A DNA stretch of 64,000 nucleotides from Perognathus longimembris pacificus. Lineage: Eukaryota; Chordata; Mammalia; Rodentia; Heteromyidae. Positions 1 to 12,200 of the stretch are shown here, in pieces. The stretch's first letter is position 1, and the number at the start of each line of letters is the position of its first letter. The position numbers and the translations under genes are program-made. The stretch spans positions 44,087,832-44,151,831 of the forward strand of contig NC_063172.1 of assembly GCF_023159225.1 (NCBI RefSeq), read 5' to 3'. The notes under the pieces were generated by a model, which worked only from the letters and a program-made list of their open reading frames with translations, was not told where the DNA came from and ran no database searches.

Positions 1-2019
1 CCTAAGACTGTGCCTGCTATGTTCCCAGGGTCGAAGTTGCGAGTGAGAGAATGTTTGGAAAGGGGTAATCATAGGCTAAATGCATTTTGCTGCATTGTCG
101 TCTGACCTATTAAATCTAAACTGTGGTCTACGTTAATGCAAACAGGTAATTATGTAGTCACAGCTGCAGCTATTGACATCTGGTTACTGCCTCCATGGGA
201 AAAAATAGGTTATTTTTTGTGCTTTCTCTAGGTTCATATATGCTGGATTTAATGATTTTTAACTGCAAATAGATAATGGATTAGGAAGACTAAAAGATTA
301 ACAAGGTAGTTACTTTAAAATGGCTCCTGCCACAGATGTTTGTATGCTTCCCGTTGATAACACATTGCCTTTCCATGGTTATCGTGAGAATAATTTTGAG
401 ACTGGATGTTACTGTAGTTACAATGTGAAAATCATTTTAACATGTCTATCTTGTATGATCATGTCATTGTGCTAAGTGATTTTGAAAGGCCTGATTGCCT
501 ACCTGTACTATCCATTGTTTCCTCATTGCTGAATTCTCCTATGCAGCATTGTCTGGAGGAGAGATGGGCATTCTCAAGTCACAGCAAGTACATCAAAATG
601 ACTTGAGGCTTATCGCTATCACTTATATTAATAAGGTTAATTCTTACTAGTATACTTGCAGTATTCTAAGGAGCAAAAGCTATGAATAAATTAGTCTCTG
701 TGTATCACATCTCTCTATCCTATGGAAAAGAACCACTTTTATAAAAGTAAAAGAAAAAATATAGAAATATATTTCAGCCTACATGAAAATTAACTTGCCA
801 CTGAAACTCTATACATTTATATTTCCATTCATCTCTGTATCTCATTATTTAACAATGCTTCATAAAAATATCTAGTAAAAACCTAGTTGGTGAGAGTTTC
901 TGTGCTAGCTATTTTGGTTCAATTTAAAAATGAAAATTTGTTGTCATCCCTTTTGTCACTTATACTGTTACTCATTATGAAGTGCATCAGGAGTGAAACT
1001 CAGGCAGCACCAAGAGGTGACCAGCTTTAAGACATTGTTAATTTCAAGGTTTTCTAATTAGTGCCTATTTTAGTGTGAAGTTACTATTGGGCCTTGTTTA
1101 GAAAGTACTGAGGACACCCACCTGCACTTTGTACTAGAGTCCTGTGAGTAGGGTTCCCCTTTTTTCTTTTTGCTTCTGAGTGAGCAAGGGCTGGTTGTTC
1201 TAGGCTCTTAGAGCTTGTAGTGGTCATTTAAAGAATGACTCTTCAGTATTCGAGGTCCTGGAGATGTGATGATGAAGCACATAAAACTGTTAAATATTTT
1301 TGTTTTAATACCATCCTTACTACAAGCACAACTTTGAATAAATGGCATAGTGATTGACTTTAATACAGTAAATGTGATACATGTAAATGTTAAATATATT
1401 CTACCTTTGCAAACGTGGCCAATAATGAAGAACTGTGTCTTTCACTTTAAAAATAATACTCTATGTTAAGGTAAAGTTGGCATCTTGTGCATGGAACATG
1501 GAACACTAGGTGGAATTAAGGTAATATCTATGCAGATGGTGTGCCGGCACTACAAATCATTAGAAATGAAAGCTGCCTTCAAATCCTTTAAATGAAAATT
1601 TTTTCTTCATTAAAAAATAATACTTTCATTTTTTAGTGCTGCTGTTTCATATATGAAATTATTTTGACAGATACCAAGTATAATTCCTTCAAAAGGCTTT
1701 TCATATTTGTAAGAAATAACAAACCATATGTCATCTTGCAGCAGCCCTGATTTGGAAAGAATGCGGCTCTTGGCCAGCAATTAATTAAGTCACCCTTTTG
1801 TTTGTGGGCCATATTGCATGTTTTTTTAGGTGTGAAATTTTCCGTTATTACTAGACAGGAATATTCCTGTGTGTCCAGGATAGTTTTAGAAAAAGCCGTG
1901 AACTGAGGTTCTGTTTTCCCACAATGAAATAGAAGTTATAAGGGCAAGTAATTGATACACACAAAGAATGGAGAAAACTGTTAAGATAAAATGAGAGGAT
2001 GAACTGGGCCCTTGGTTAG
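1..2019. other. Unique AT-rich non-coding DNA
   Basis: No repeat or convincing open frame is seen. The stretch is AT-rich and nearly CpG-free, as in rodent introns or intergenic DNA. Around 1,720-1,835 there is a compact cluster of motifs resembling vertebrate regulatory DNA (a TAATTA-type homeodomain core, a CTTTTGTTTG stretch of SOX/forkhead type, and GGCCATATTGCAT). It is listed as a finding because conservation cannot be tested here. Confidence 0.6.
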
Positions 2020-2031
2020 CCAAAAATACTT

Positions 2032-2236
2032 TTTTTTTTTTTTTGCCAGTCCTGGGCCTTGGACTCAGGGCCTGAGCACTGTTCCTGGCTTCTTTTTGCG
2101 CAAGGCTAGCACTCTGCCACTTGAGTCACAGCGCCACTTCTGGCCATTTTCTGTATATGTGGTGCTGGGGAATCGAACCCAGGGCTTCATGTATACGAGG
2201 CAAGCGCTCTTGCCACTAGGCTATATCCCCAGCCCA
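2032..2236 (-). mobile_element. IDL-Geo dimeric SINE
   Basis: Read on the minus strand, this is an ID-like left monomer (box B type GGTTCGATTCCCC, CACCACATATACAGAAAA linker), then the Geo right monomer (GTGGCTCAAGTGGCAGAGTGCTAGCC ... AGGACTGGC, split here for length), then poly(A), seen as a T run at 2,031-2,044. Exact 12-bp target-site duplications, CCAAAAATACTT, lie at 2,020-2,031 and 2,237-2,248. The copy is complete and well preserved, so it is fairly young. Confidence 0.93.
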
Positions 2237-2248
2237 CCAAAAATACTT

Positions 2249-3997
2249 CTTACCACTTTGGTCCATTGAAAATTGCATCAATGTTAACAGGAAGTTGGAA
2301 ATTGAACTTCTGTAGCAGGTGTCTGTTGCTAGAGAATATAGGATGAAAAAAGATGACTTAATTATGTGCTAGGTGGAGTGAGATGTTCTATTGTCAAAAA
2401 GAGAAAAACATTAGCCTGACTAATCGATTCCCTGCATTTCTCCTGAATGCCAACTTAAATATTCTTAAATTACCTTCAAACAGAGATCTCTGATATCAGA
2501 TTAGATGTGCTCAATTAGGTTTCTTGTATTCCTCTCCTCATGCAACTTCACATGCTTCTCATTAGAGTATAACTAACTTTTTATTCAGGATATAGTAGTT
2601 AAACATAGGTATAGGTCCTGGGACTGAGATTGCAATCAAGGAAGGCTGGCCTCAACAGAGAGCTTCCTTTCACCCATTTCGACCATTGTCGCTGCTTCCC
2701 CTCATTCAACCTCATTGCTGTTGATCTGAGAAAGGTCCCAGAGACACCATTGCTTTGCTTACAAATAAGAGCTTATGTTTGATCTTTTCATTTGGTAAAA
2801 GATAATGCACCTAGATCTTTTTAAAGAGGGTTTTCTTTTCCTTTTTTAAATTGAACAGCAATGGCTTTGAGAATTTCAAAAGCTCTATAATGTTTTGTTC
2901 GTATGGTAAAAAGAATCCATAGCACACAAATTCTTCTTTCTTGTAGTGGAAAATATTTTTCCTGAAGATTAAGAACGACTGAATTTAGAGTTATTTTTCA
3001 TCTTTCTCTAAGCCCTAATAAAACTACTCACATACCTACCTGTGTTGGAGAGTTTTCTGAACACTAGCCTTGGCAATTGGTAATTGAAGTTTCCTCTTTA
3101 CATTGAGTGCTGGCAGTAAATACTTGCTTGCTGTGACCTGAACACACACACCTATTATACTCACTCTTTTGTACATGTGAACAGTCTGATACATATTTTT
3201 ATTTCAAGGAAAAATGAAAGCATATCAGAGGGCTTTACTAATAACTGTATGTGGGTGCAGAGAGGGTTAACCATCTGGCATTCTTTGTGTCTTAATTAGG
3301 CTCTGGCACACTGCCAGGATCCATAGAAAATGGGTTTGCCTAGGACAACCACAGATACTGGTGGGTTTGAGCCTCTTGGCAAGGTCTGGAGCCTCCAGCA
3401 GCAGTCTGTGCTTGTGTCTACCTGTTGTGGGAAAGTGAGAGGCTGTCCAGACAAGGGACAAAGCAGCCAGGATTTTCCCATCCCGCATCCTGATTGTATT
3501 TGTCTTTTAAAGGAGGCAAGAATACCTTCACAGAGCTCAACTCCTGTAATGACTCACTGTATAGGACTTTGCACCATCTCAGAAGGGGCCAGTGCATGCC
3601 CTGTGGGGAAGACCTGGTGGTCTCTCTGAGTCTGCACCAAGCAGAAAGAATCTCCCTTGTAAAACAGGATGTTGTGGGATTTAAGGGTTAAGAACGATCG
3701 AAGGGATATTTGGCAGTGCTGATAAGGTTCAATCAGTCCATGTTTAGGATCAGTGCTTTTTGTAAGAAAGGAAAGTAGTTATTTATTGTTGCCTTATTGA
3801 AAAAATTCATAGTGGCTCAAAAGATTATGAACCTCTTGAAATAAAACACTGTTACAAATGTACTATTTTCAAAAGCATATCTAACTGGTTTTGTGAAGTG
3901 TAACATATCAAAAGTAATGGATGTAATATTTTCTACTATCATTAGCTTAAAGTAAATAGACTTGCTATTTGGATTGCTATGACTCAGGTTTATACTT
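2249..3997. other. Unique non-coding DNA
   Basis: No repeat family is recognised. Positions 3,290-3,690 are richer in GC and open for 60-99 codons in several frames on both strands. No start context, splice pattern or protein similarity supports a gene, so the open frames are probably due to base composition. Confidence 0.5.
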
Positions 3998-4010
3998 CAA
4001 AGGTAATCTT

Positions 4011-4219
4011 TTTTTTTTTTTTTTTTTTTGCCAGTCCTGGGGCTTGAACTCGGGGACTGAGCACTGTCCCTGGCTTCTTTTTTGCTCAAGGCTAGTATTC
4101 TACCACTGAGCCACAGGGCCACTTCCGGCTTTTTCTGTTTATGTGGTGCTGAGGAATCAAACCCAGGGCTTCATGAATGCAAGGCAAGAACTCTACCACT
4201 AGGCCACATTCCCAGTCTC
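4011..4219 (-). mobile_element. IDL-Geo dimeric SINE
   Basis: Complete minus-strand copy with a T run (the poly(A) tail) of about 21 bases at 4,009-4,029. The flanks show a target-site duplication with two differences: CAAAGGTAATCTT at 3,998-4,010 and CAAAGGCAACTTT at 4,220-4,232. The body is more diverged than the copy at 2,032, so this insertion looks older. Confidence 0.9.
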
Positions 4220-4595
4220 CAAAGGCAACTTTCATACCAAACATCTAAATTGTAAGTATGCCTGAGTTTCTATGTGCTGAAAAGTTATTCTGTTTGAAAT
4301 TATTTCAGACAGGAAACGATTTGCATTGGGAAACTTCTGTGTCCTATTTAAAGTTGTACTGCTTAATCTTTTAGAATGAAACCCAACTTTAAATACTATA
4401 TGTAAAGAGAAGCATAAGTCTTACAGTTCATAGAAAACAGCATCATTGCAGTGTTTTTATTTAGAAAACTGAATTTTTCCTGAATCCATTAAAAAACAGG
4501 TAAAACCTTCCCTCTGAGCCGATATCTCTATGAATTTTTTCATAATTTATAGATTTTTTTTTATAACAAAGATCTCCCCATCTCAAACACTTCTT

Positions 4596-4802
4596 TTTTT
4601 TTTTTTTTTTTTGCCAGTCCTGGGCTTGGACTCAGGGCCTGAGCACTGTCCCTGGCTTCTTTTTGCTCAAGGCTAGCACTCTGCCACTTGAGCCACAGCG
4701 CCACTTCTGGCCATTTTCTGTATATGTGGTGCTGGGGAATCGAACCCAGGGCCTCATGTATATGAGGCAGGCACTCTTGCCACTAGGCCATATCCCCAGC
4801 CC
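4596..4802 (-). mobile_element. IDL-Geo dimeric SINE
   Basis: Complete minus-strand copy. Flanking duplication TCAAACACTTCTT (4,583-4,595) and TCAAGCACTTCTT (4,803-4,815) differs at one base. The Geo monomer is next to the poly(T) end and the ID-like monomer ends at CCCCAGCC. Confidence 0.93.
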
Positions 4803-4815
4803 TCAAGCACTTCTT

Positions 4816-5690
4816 AATGTAGAATTAATTCACTATTAGAAATTAATAACAATATTCTGGAGTTGACTTTTTCCCTAAATTAAAATCATAACAATGGAAT
4901 GCCCTTAGTTTGGTAATCTTTGCTGCAGTTAAAATAAGGGAATTTCTGTGTAATCCAATGCTATAAAAGCTCACAAATGAAAAAGAGATGGATTTTATTT
5001 ATTTACATAGCTCTACCTGTATATGTATAGTTTATATTATCATCTATACCACTCATTTATTTTGGCATTCATAGACAGTAATCTTTGTTGTACAACTCAT
5101 ATATTTTCTGAAGTGTGGTTATATCCCATGTCTTTGTTTAAGGCAGTGTTGGTACAAAGACTTGTAGTGAACCCTTACTAATTTCAGTTCTATAATTTGG
5201 TTATTCAAGTGCATCAAGCAAACTCAAATTAGTTTTTATACAAATTATTTTTTATATTAGTTTTGAGAGTTATATTAAAAAGATAAATGAAAAATTCTTA
5301 AGATAAGAGAACTTTGCATTTTTATTTGCATATCACAGAAATCCAGTGTTTATCACATATCACATTCGTTCGATTTTTAGTGTATACACAGAGTAAAGTA
5401 ATAAGACGACTTAGTCACTAAATCACTGGTTGACATGTCCTTGAGCCAAGTCTTGGACTTTCCCTTTTGCATTAAGAAACTGAACAAAATCAACTGGTGA
5501 CTTGGTAAATGTCTGTTTTAAAAACTGGTAATGTGCCAAGTAGAATTAGTTAGCAGTAAAATTATTTATGTACCCTTGATTTCCTCTAAACCTTGGCATT
5601 TTTCCCTTTAATAAGATATCTCTTTTCATGATGCTGGTTGTAGAATATTTTAAAAAGAAAATGTGACGTGTTTTCCTCTAATTCCTACAT
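4816..5690. other. Unique AT-rich DNA
   Basis: Nothing recognised. Very AT-rich, with no open frame of note and no clear repeat. Confidence 0.5.
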
Positions 5691-5943
5691 TGGGGGAAGG
5701 GGGTTAATCTGGGGATTAAATTCATGGTCTCATTTGCCAGGCAGATACTCTTATACTTCAGCCATACCTTTAGTCCTTCTTTTGTCTGAGCTATGATTCT
5801 CCATGTTACTAGGAATGACTTGTGTGCTACCACAACAGCCATTTGTTGAGAAGGCATCATCCTGAACTTTTTTTAACTGGTTTGGCCTTAAAGTGCAATC
5901 TCCCAGTTCCTGAAATTACAGGCTTGGGCCACTGCACCTAGCT
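5691..5943 (-). mobile_element. Old composite SINE (tRNA-like plus B1-like units)
   Basis: On the minus strand this degenerate element reads as one or two 7SL/B1-like units followed by a tRNA-like unit. The right end keeps the B1 start (AAATTACAGGCTTGGGCCACTG on the plus strand, given only in part), and the left end resembles the reversed tRNA-like module (GGCAGATACTCTTATACTTCAGCC). It matches the layout of the better copies at 14,426, 39,103 and 43,090. No target-site duplication is seen. Confidence 0.6.
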
Positions 5944-6765
5944 TAGCTCTTACTTTTGAAAATATAAAAGATAAAGAGGTTGTAATACAATATAGATGAA
6001 CTATGAAAATATGACAGATTTTTTAAAGCCAGTCATAAAAGGCTACAAATTGCGTGATTCACTTCTTATGAAATATCCAGAACAGACAAGTTCATAGAAA
6101 CTGAAAGTAGATTTGTCATTGTCAAGGGCCTGAGAGGAGCTGCAAAGGATGTCTACTGGTGGATACAGGATTTCTTCTTAGAAGTGATGGAAATGTGCTA
6201 AAATCAGGTTGGGATAAAAGCTGCCCAATTCCAAGAATGTACTAAAAGAAAAAAAAATCACTGAATCACTCCCTTTAAGCAGATATTTTACCTATGTAAA
6301 TTATCTCAGTAAAGTTATTGAAGTTTTAGTAATAGGAAGTATTTTAGATTTAAGAATATTATTAGTGCTTTATGCTTACAGTTAACTTCTTACAAAGTAT
6401 CCCCACTTTGAGGTAGTAAATATAAATTTTATGTGGAATAAATCATTAGCCTAGCATTATGTTAATAGCATGTAATAATTCTCACAGTATAGTATAGTAA
6501 TTTGCACAGACCTAAAACATGACTGTTCTTAAAAGGTATTTATATCTCCTTGGTCCACATTATTAGCAGAAATGAGATACATTTATATTTGCTGATTGCT
6601 ATTACGTATCATGCAGAGGTGCTTCACTAGCAGAGAAGGTAGTGTGCCAGTTTTACAGTATATACATCCAGTAATTTGCTCTATATTAAGCATACAGATG
6701 TGACTAGATTGTGGCTTCTTTCCTTCAATGTGTCACCATCATTTATATGAAAAACATGTCCCCCA
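5944..6765. other. Unique AT-rich DNA
   Basis: Nothing recognised apart from short A runs. No gene-like frame. Confidence 0.5.
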
Positions 6766-6777
6766 AAAATGTGATAG

Positions 6778-7013
6778 CAGTCAGGTGCCGGTGGCTCATG
6801 TCTTTAATTCTAGCTACTCAGGAGGCTGAGATCTGAGGATTGCTGTTCAAAGCCAGCCAGGCTGGAAAGCCCATGAGGCTCTTTATCTCCAGTTAACCAC
6901 CAGAAAAACAGAAGTGGAGCTTTGGCTCAAAGTGGTAGAGTGCTAGCCTTGAGTGAAAAATTTCAGGGACAGTGCCCAGGCCCTGAGTTCGAGCTCCACA
7001 GCTTACCAAAAAT
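6778..7013 (+). mobile_element. B1-Geo composite SINE
   Basis: The left part is 7SL/B1-like (GGTGCCGGTGGCTCATG ... GCTACTCAGGAGGCTGAG). The right part is the same Geo module found in IDL-Geo elements (GGCTCAAAGTGGTAGAGTGC ... GGGACAGTGCCCAGG). An exact 12-bp duplication, AAAATGTGATAG, lies at 6,766-6,777 and 7,014-7,025. The element therefore moved as one unit, not as two neighbouring insertions. Confidence 0.92.
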
Positions 7014-7025
7014 AAAATGTGATAG

Positions 7026-7789
7026 AAAGATGCCTTATATTTAAAAAGGCCATTGTTTTATAGGAGACTATACATGGGGTGGAGAAAGAAAGCACTGTAT
7101 CCTACTCCCAAGATATTAGGGAAACATCTTCAGAAGTAGGACTATGGTCTAAATTTGAGGGCAACAGGGAGAATGTACCAGGGAGACAAGGGCCTCCCAG
7201 TAAGAGAGCATGAATAGATAGGTCCCAGAAGCAAGAGGGAAACAAAAAGAAGCAAGCCTGGAGTGCTCTGAAACTTCAAGTGGCTTGGGTCACATCTGAG
7301 CTCAGGGTTCATGTATTGGGTGTAACAGCAGGAGATGACTAAAAGCTGGGACCAGGAAGGAGCCAGGAAGGGCTGTGTAGGCTTTGCCACATTCATTAGT
7401 GAATAGTTCTGAGAGAACTACCTATCTATTACTTAATCTTAATTATTTGTAGTCACCAAGAGTAAGTGCAGAAATGGAATTAGGAAAGTGACTGGCCTTT
7501 TGTCTTCTTAGGTAAGGAAACCTAAGACACAGAGAACTTATCTAGAAGCCTTGAACTCTTGAGTACTAGTCCAGTCACATTTGTCTTCTATTGCTTACCT
7601 TTGGAAAGTCAGAACCAGTAGGGTTTACTAGCACTCAATAAATGTTAGTTATTCCTGGCTTTTAGAAACATTTCTAATACTATCCAGTAACTAGAAGTAT
7701 CAAAAATAGTCATCCTCACCAATAAAAAAAATCAGCTTTGTATATAGAAGATATGTTTCAATCAAAACTTTTGTTTTAAAATTAGTTTA
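7026..7789. other. Unique DNA with possible old repeat relics
   Basis: No gene. The piece around 7,625-7,660 (CACTCAATAAATGTTAG) resembles the 3' end of an L2 or MIR element but is too short to assign. Confidence 0.4.
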
Positions 7790-8030
7790 GCCAGACACAG
7801 TCACTCACTCCTATAATCCTAACTTCACAGGAGGGTGAAATCTGAGGATCATGGTTCAAAGCCAGCCCATGCAGAAAAGTCCATGAGACTCTCTTATATC
7901 CGATTAACTGCCAAAAAGCCAGAGGTGGAGCTGTGGTTCAAGTAGTAGAGAATGCCAACCTTGAGTGAAAAAGCCAAGGGGGTAGCACCAAAGCCCTGAC
8001 TGAGTTTGAGTTCAAGCCCCAGTACCAGCA
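7790..8030 (+). mobile_element. B1-Geo composite SINE
   Basis: Diverged B1-like left part (CCTATAATCCTAACTTCACAG) followed by the Geo part (GTGGTTCAAGTAGTAGAG ... GTTCAAGCCCCAGTACCAGCA). Instead of a plain A tail it runs into an alternating purine-pyrimidine microsatellite, which probably grew from the tail. Confidence 0.85.
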
Positions 8031-8072
8031 CATGCATGTGCACGTGCACTCGTGCACGCACACACACACAAG
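8031..8072. repeat. Alternating CA/TG/CG simple repeat
   Basis: CATG, CGTG and CACA steps alternate purine and pyrimidine for about 42 bases directly after a SINE tail. Such tracts can adopt Z-form DNA (family knowledge); that is not shown here. Confidence 0.85.
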
Positions 8073-8828
8073 CAAATTCATTTATAGCTGTTCGTATAGA
8101 GGAGTATTTTAGGTGTTAACAGTTTAGAATGATTTATTCCCAGGTGGAATTGACCCATTTGTCATCATGAAATGCTCCTTTTTATCTCTACTGTTTCAAG
8201 TCTTAGAAAAGGCATATCTTACTAATGAGACCACGCTAACTTTAACTTAGAGTTCATACAATAGATTTCTCTCTGTTATATTTATTTAAAGTGTGAGTTT
8301 TGCCAGCAGTATCTAATCAGGATAATTTAGCTCAAAAAAAAAAAGAGACAAATTTTCAACAATGTAGGACATTCATTTAACCAAAGGGCCCCTTCTTCCA
8401 AAGTTTTGGTATACTCATGGTTTTGCTATATGTGCCTTCTTGTTATGTTTTCAAGAAGAGGAAAATATGCAGACACAAATTTTACTTTAATAGGAATCTA
8501 ATATAGGACAGAATTTGAAGGAAAATGAAAGAGACCTTTTCTGTACAGATTTTCAGCCATGGGAAAGCTCACTGGGGTGGGACAGTAAGAAAAGCTGCCA
8601 GTCACAGAAGGATCAAACCATGATTGATGTATATAAGTACTAAAGTTTGTCCAGTGAGTTGTGTATTTCTCATTCCTTATGGTACCTGGAATCAGTATTC
8701 AGCCAAGATAGATGCCTTGTACAGCCTGGAGAAATTCAAGTTTTTACTTACAAAACAGAAAAGTTGGTATTACCATCTGTATCTGTTTGCTCTCTAGAGA
8801 AAAAGAACCCATAAAAACTATCACTCTA
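8073..8828. other. Unique DNA
   Basis: Nothing recognised. The A run at 8,335-8,344 is isolated. Confidence 0.5.
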
Positions 8829-9024
8829 GGGGCTGGAATATGGCCTAGTGGTAGAGTGATTGCCTTGCATACATGAAACCCTGGGTTTGATTCCTCAGCA
8901 CCACATGAACAGAAAAAGCTGGAAGTGGCCCCGTGGCTCAAGTGGTAGAGTACTAGCCTTGAGCAAAAAAGAAGCCAGGGACAGTGCTCAGGCCCTGAGT
9001 TCAAGCCCCAGGACTGGCAAAAAA
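8829..9024 (+). mobile_element. IDL-Geo dimeric SINE
   Basis: Plus-strand copy: GGCTGGAATATGGCCTAGTG at the left end, GGTTTGATTCCTCAGCACCA as box B and linker, Geo module with AGTGGTAGAGTACTAGCC, ending CCAGGACTGGC and a short A-rich tail. No clean target-site duplication was found, only a weak AACTAT match on both sides. Confidence 0.9.
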
Positions 9025-11639
9025 TAAATAACTATAGCTATAGATAGTTTATTTTAAGGAATTGGCTCATGCCATTGTTGGGACTGATGAGTCTAAAATA
9101 TGTAGGGCAGGCTGGAAACTCAAGCAGCAGTTGATACTGAAGTTTGGGGGCAGAAATTTCTCCTTTTCCAGGACACTTTAGTTTCTTCTACATTGTTGTG
9201 GTTGATAAAGTAGACTATAGATGTTAAAACTATCTGGAAAATAATTTTACAGCAACACTTAAGATTGGTGCCTGATTAAATAACTGGGTATAATAGCATA
9301 ACCAACTTGACACATGAAACTACTAGCATAAAATAATGTAGAGTCTGCAGCGAAGCAACCAAGAGATGTTTTCTAATAACCGTACTACCTGTGAGTAATA
9401 GAAATGCCTGTTCCTGGAGAAGGTCCTGAAAGAGGCTCAGGAAGCAGCCATTCTAAGCCAGGCATTGTGGAGGATTGTATAGCCTTCATAGGAATAATTT
9501 GTGACACCATTTCCTTCATTCTTCTCTATAAATTTCCCATATATTCCCCAAAACATACAAGGGAGGGTCCAGGTTGAGAAAGTTAGACATTTTGCCACTG
9601 GGGACCTTGCACAAGATAGTACTATTATACAAATGATCATTTAAAATTAAAATGAACCATTAGCATACCCCTGTTATGCTGCTCTTATTCTCTGTTATTT
9701 TTGTTGTACCACCTTATGAGTAAAGTGTGATAAATCAGTACATGTACAAATGTATTACTTTAGGTATTTATACATATATAAATGATCTTTATTTCTATCT
9801 GTCAATCTCTCAGTATATAAGATGATTTGCTTTTCTCTCTCAGCTCTGTATTTCATTTATTTCTTTGAAGTATTCTAAAAGAACTTTTCAAAGTCTTTTC
9901 ATATATGTAAATGACTGTTTTTAACTGCTTGGGAAAATGGTGCTGTTACATTCCTATGAAATATACCCTTTAACTATAAATGTGATAGTATGCACCTGCA
10001 AGTACAGATGTGTCTCCACACCCCTATGGGATTCTGGTAGCCCCTTGCCTTTGATAGTCACTTTGATAACTCACTGTCTCTGGTAGCCCTGATGAAAACT
10101 ATGCATGCCTCACATCATGTAATACACCACCAGAGTGGCATTGTAGTTTTTAAAAGAGAAACGGCTGCAGCCCACTGATCTCCAGCAGCTGCCACTTGAT
10201 GTCTTCTGCTGTGACAGCACCTTTCTGACAGGTTCTCAGGCTGGATGCTGAAGTCAGAACAGGATTAGGACAGGAACCCACTTCGCACTGACAGCTGCTC
10301 TGTTAGTCAGTGCGCTGACTTCAGCTGCATGGCTTTTAAGGAATGTTTAATTATTTTCTCACTACCAAAAGTTATCTCGGGGCGGGGGGGGGGGGGGAAG
10401 CTATAATCACATGCTTTAACTGGTTCTGATTTTTGGTGGTTTTTGTTGTTGTTTGGTTTGGTTTTTTTTGCAAGAGAATATCTTGTGCCTAACCCATTCT
10501 TGGATGGTTTTATCCAAGATAAAAATTTCAAATTTACCAGTTGTGAATGTTACTGTCCAGTCTTCCAATTATTATTATCCAACAATAGATGATTTTCTTT
10601 GTAGAACTAAGCAGCTCTCAAGAGAGAGTAACTTAGCCATGGAAGAGAAGGAGCTCTGCAAAAGATATAAGACTCTCCTCTGTGGTAAGGAAGGACCTGG
10701 ATGCAAGGAAGTGGGCAGGATACTAGTGGATTTGGAGTATTTGGGGCTTTTTGGTGGTGAGATGGATATTTTGCCATTGGAGTACATTCTAGCTCATTTG
10801 GGTAACATAAGTATTCTCAGTTCCAATTTTGTCACAAACAAAACTTTGGAGTTTTTAATAGACTTCGTTTTATTTTGATAGTCTAAGACATTATAATCTC
10901 CTTTTTCCAAGTTACTGTAAGTGATGGCAAAGTTCTTTTTACTGACCTATTGTCCAATTCAACAAAAAGAAAAAAAATCTTGATATTTACAACACAAATT
11001 AGAGATCATTATGTTAACTGAAATAAGGACAGGCACAGAAAACCAAGTACTGAAAAATCTCGTATGTGGGATGTAGGAGGTTGAGTAGAACAGTGGTTAA
11101 AAGTGGCCATGAATGGTAGAGAGAAGAAGAGGAATAGAAAGTATTAAATCAACTGTTACTAAGATACAGTTAGGTAGGAGAAAGAAGGTTAGGGTACTGT
11201 TGCACAGCATATGACTACACACAACAATTCTGTACTATATTTTCAAAATAGTAGAGAAAAGGATTTTTAAGGCTTTCATCACAAATAAACTATCAATATT
11301 TGTAATGTATACAATATAAAACTATCACTAGTATGTAAGGTATCATTAAAATATAAAAATATTTTGTGTGTCATTTTTTATAAAGCCAGAAAGATAAAAT
11401 TTGATACTTCCACATGTCTCTGTTATTTTACTTGAAGTTGCTACGATTACCATCTTCACCATGGACCCTAATTTCTTTTGACCCTCTTCACACCACAGAA
11501 GTCATATTGCTTCATGCATCTGGATTATATGACTCTTGAGCAATAGAAGGTAGCAATGGGAGTATTATGCCAGTTTTATGGCCCAGGCTTTAAAAAATAG
11601 GCAACTACATCTTTCTCTCTCTTGGGATATTTTTGTATT
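9025..11639. other. Mostly unique DNA; one long open frame at 10,453-10,878
   Basis: No repeat is identified except the G run at 10,384-10,397. The 141-codon open frame at 10,453-10,878 (+) begins at a non-compelling ATG after a T-rich tract and has no recognised domain. Within it, 10,605-10,684 is bounded by a good acceptor (TTTTCTTTGTAG) and a good donor (GTAAGG), which is noted as a finding. I do not call a gene. Confidence 0.4.
10379..10397. repeat. Poly(G) run
   Basis: Fourteen consecutive G at 10,384-10,397 after GGGGC. Such runs are unusual in mammalian unique DNA, can form G-quadruplexes and are difficult to sequence, so the exact length is uncertain. Confidence 0.9.
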
Positions 11640-11850
11640 ATAACAGTATCCTGAGAGGAAGTCCAGGATGCCATGCCTTACAGAAAGGTCTCCATATGAT
11701 CAGCATCCAACAGCCAGTATGGACTTGTCCACTGTGTGAGGGAGAAACCCCTCCAGCAGACGCAGGGTGGAATAGAGACCTCCCTGAGGCCTGTCCAAAC
11801 TTCAGATTCATGAGAAAAATTCATGATTTGTGTTGTCTAAAGTAAGTAGC
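11640..11850 (+). mobile_element. Probable old MaLR/MLT1-like LTR fragment
   Basis: The end of this piece (GCCTGTCCAAACTTCAGATTCATGAGAAA, shortened in sense to CATGAG followed by an A-rich tract and TGTTGTCTAAAG) resembles the polyadenylation-side end of MLT1-type LTRs, with moderate GC against AT-rich flanks. The likeness is from memory and diverged. An alternative reading as an exon is weaker and is listed among the rejected items. Confidence 0.4.
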
Positions 11851-11994
11851 TTATTACATAGCTGAAATAGTTATTATGCTTTTTGTATCTGTATAGAAAA
11901 ACTTTCCCACTCTAGGGTCAAAGAATTTTTTCCCTATTTATGTATAATATACTCAAAGCTTGGCTTTCTTTTAGTTTCTGTATATATTTGCTAT

Positions 11995-12200
11995 TGTGGT
12001 GAAATACATAAAGTGTAAGATTTAACATTTTCAGTATTTACATGTGTTCACCTAAGTGGCATTTAATATAGTCCCAATATTTCACAACCATCACCACTGT
12101 CTAGTCAAGGAAATCTTTTGTCCATTTTACAACTTGTTTTTATGTACGCTTTGGTAACAATGATCTACTATCTTTTTCTTTTTAATTTTTTTAAATATGG
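11995..12200 (-). mobile_element. Ancient L1 (L1M-type) 3' UTR fragment
   Basis: On the plus strand it shows the characteristic order of old mammalian L1 3' UTRs read backwards: GTGGTGAAATACATAAAG, GTGTTCACCTAAGTGGCAT, CACAACCATCACCACTGTC, and then CTTTGGTAACAATGATCTAC. Divergence is high, so it predates rodents. There is no coding content. Confidence 0.7.

Noticed and set aside
11648..11840. Possible internal exon with GTAAGT donor at its end
   Set aside because: The text resembles an MLT1-type LTR end, the frame has no recognised protein, and the acceptor (TTATAACAG) is weak.
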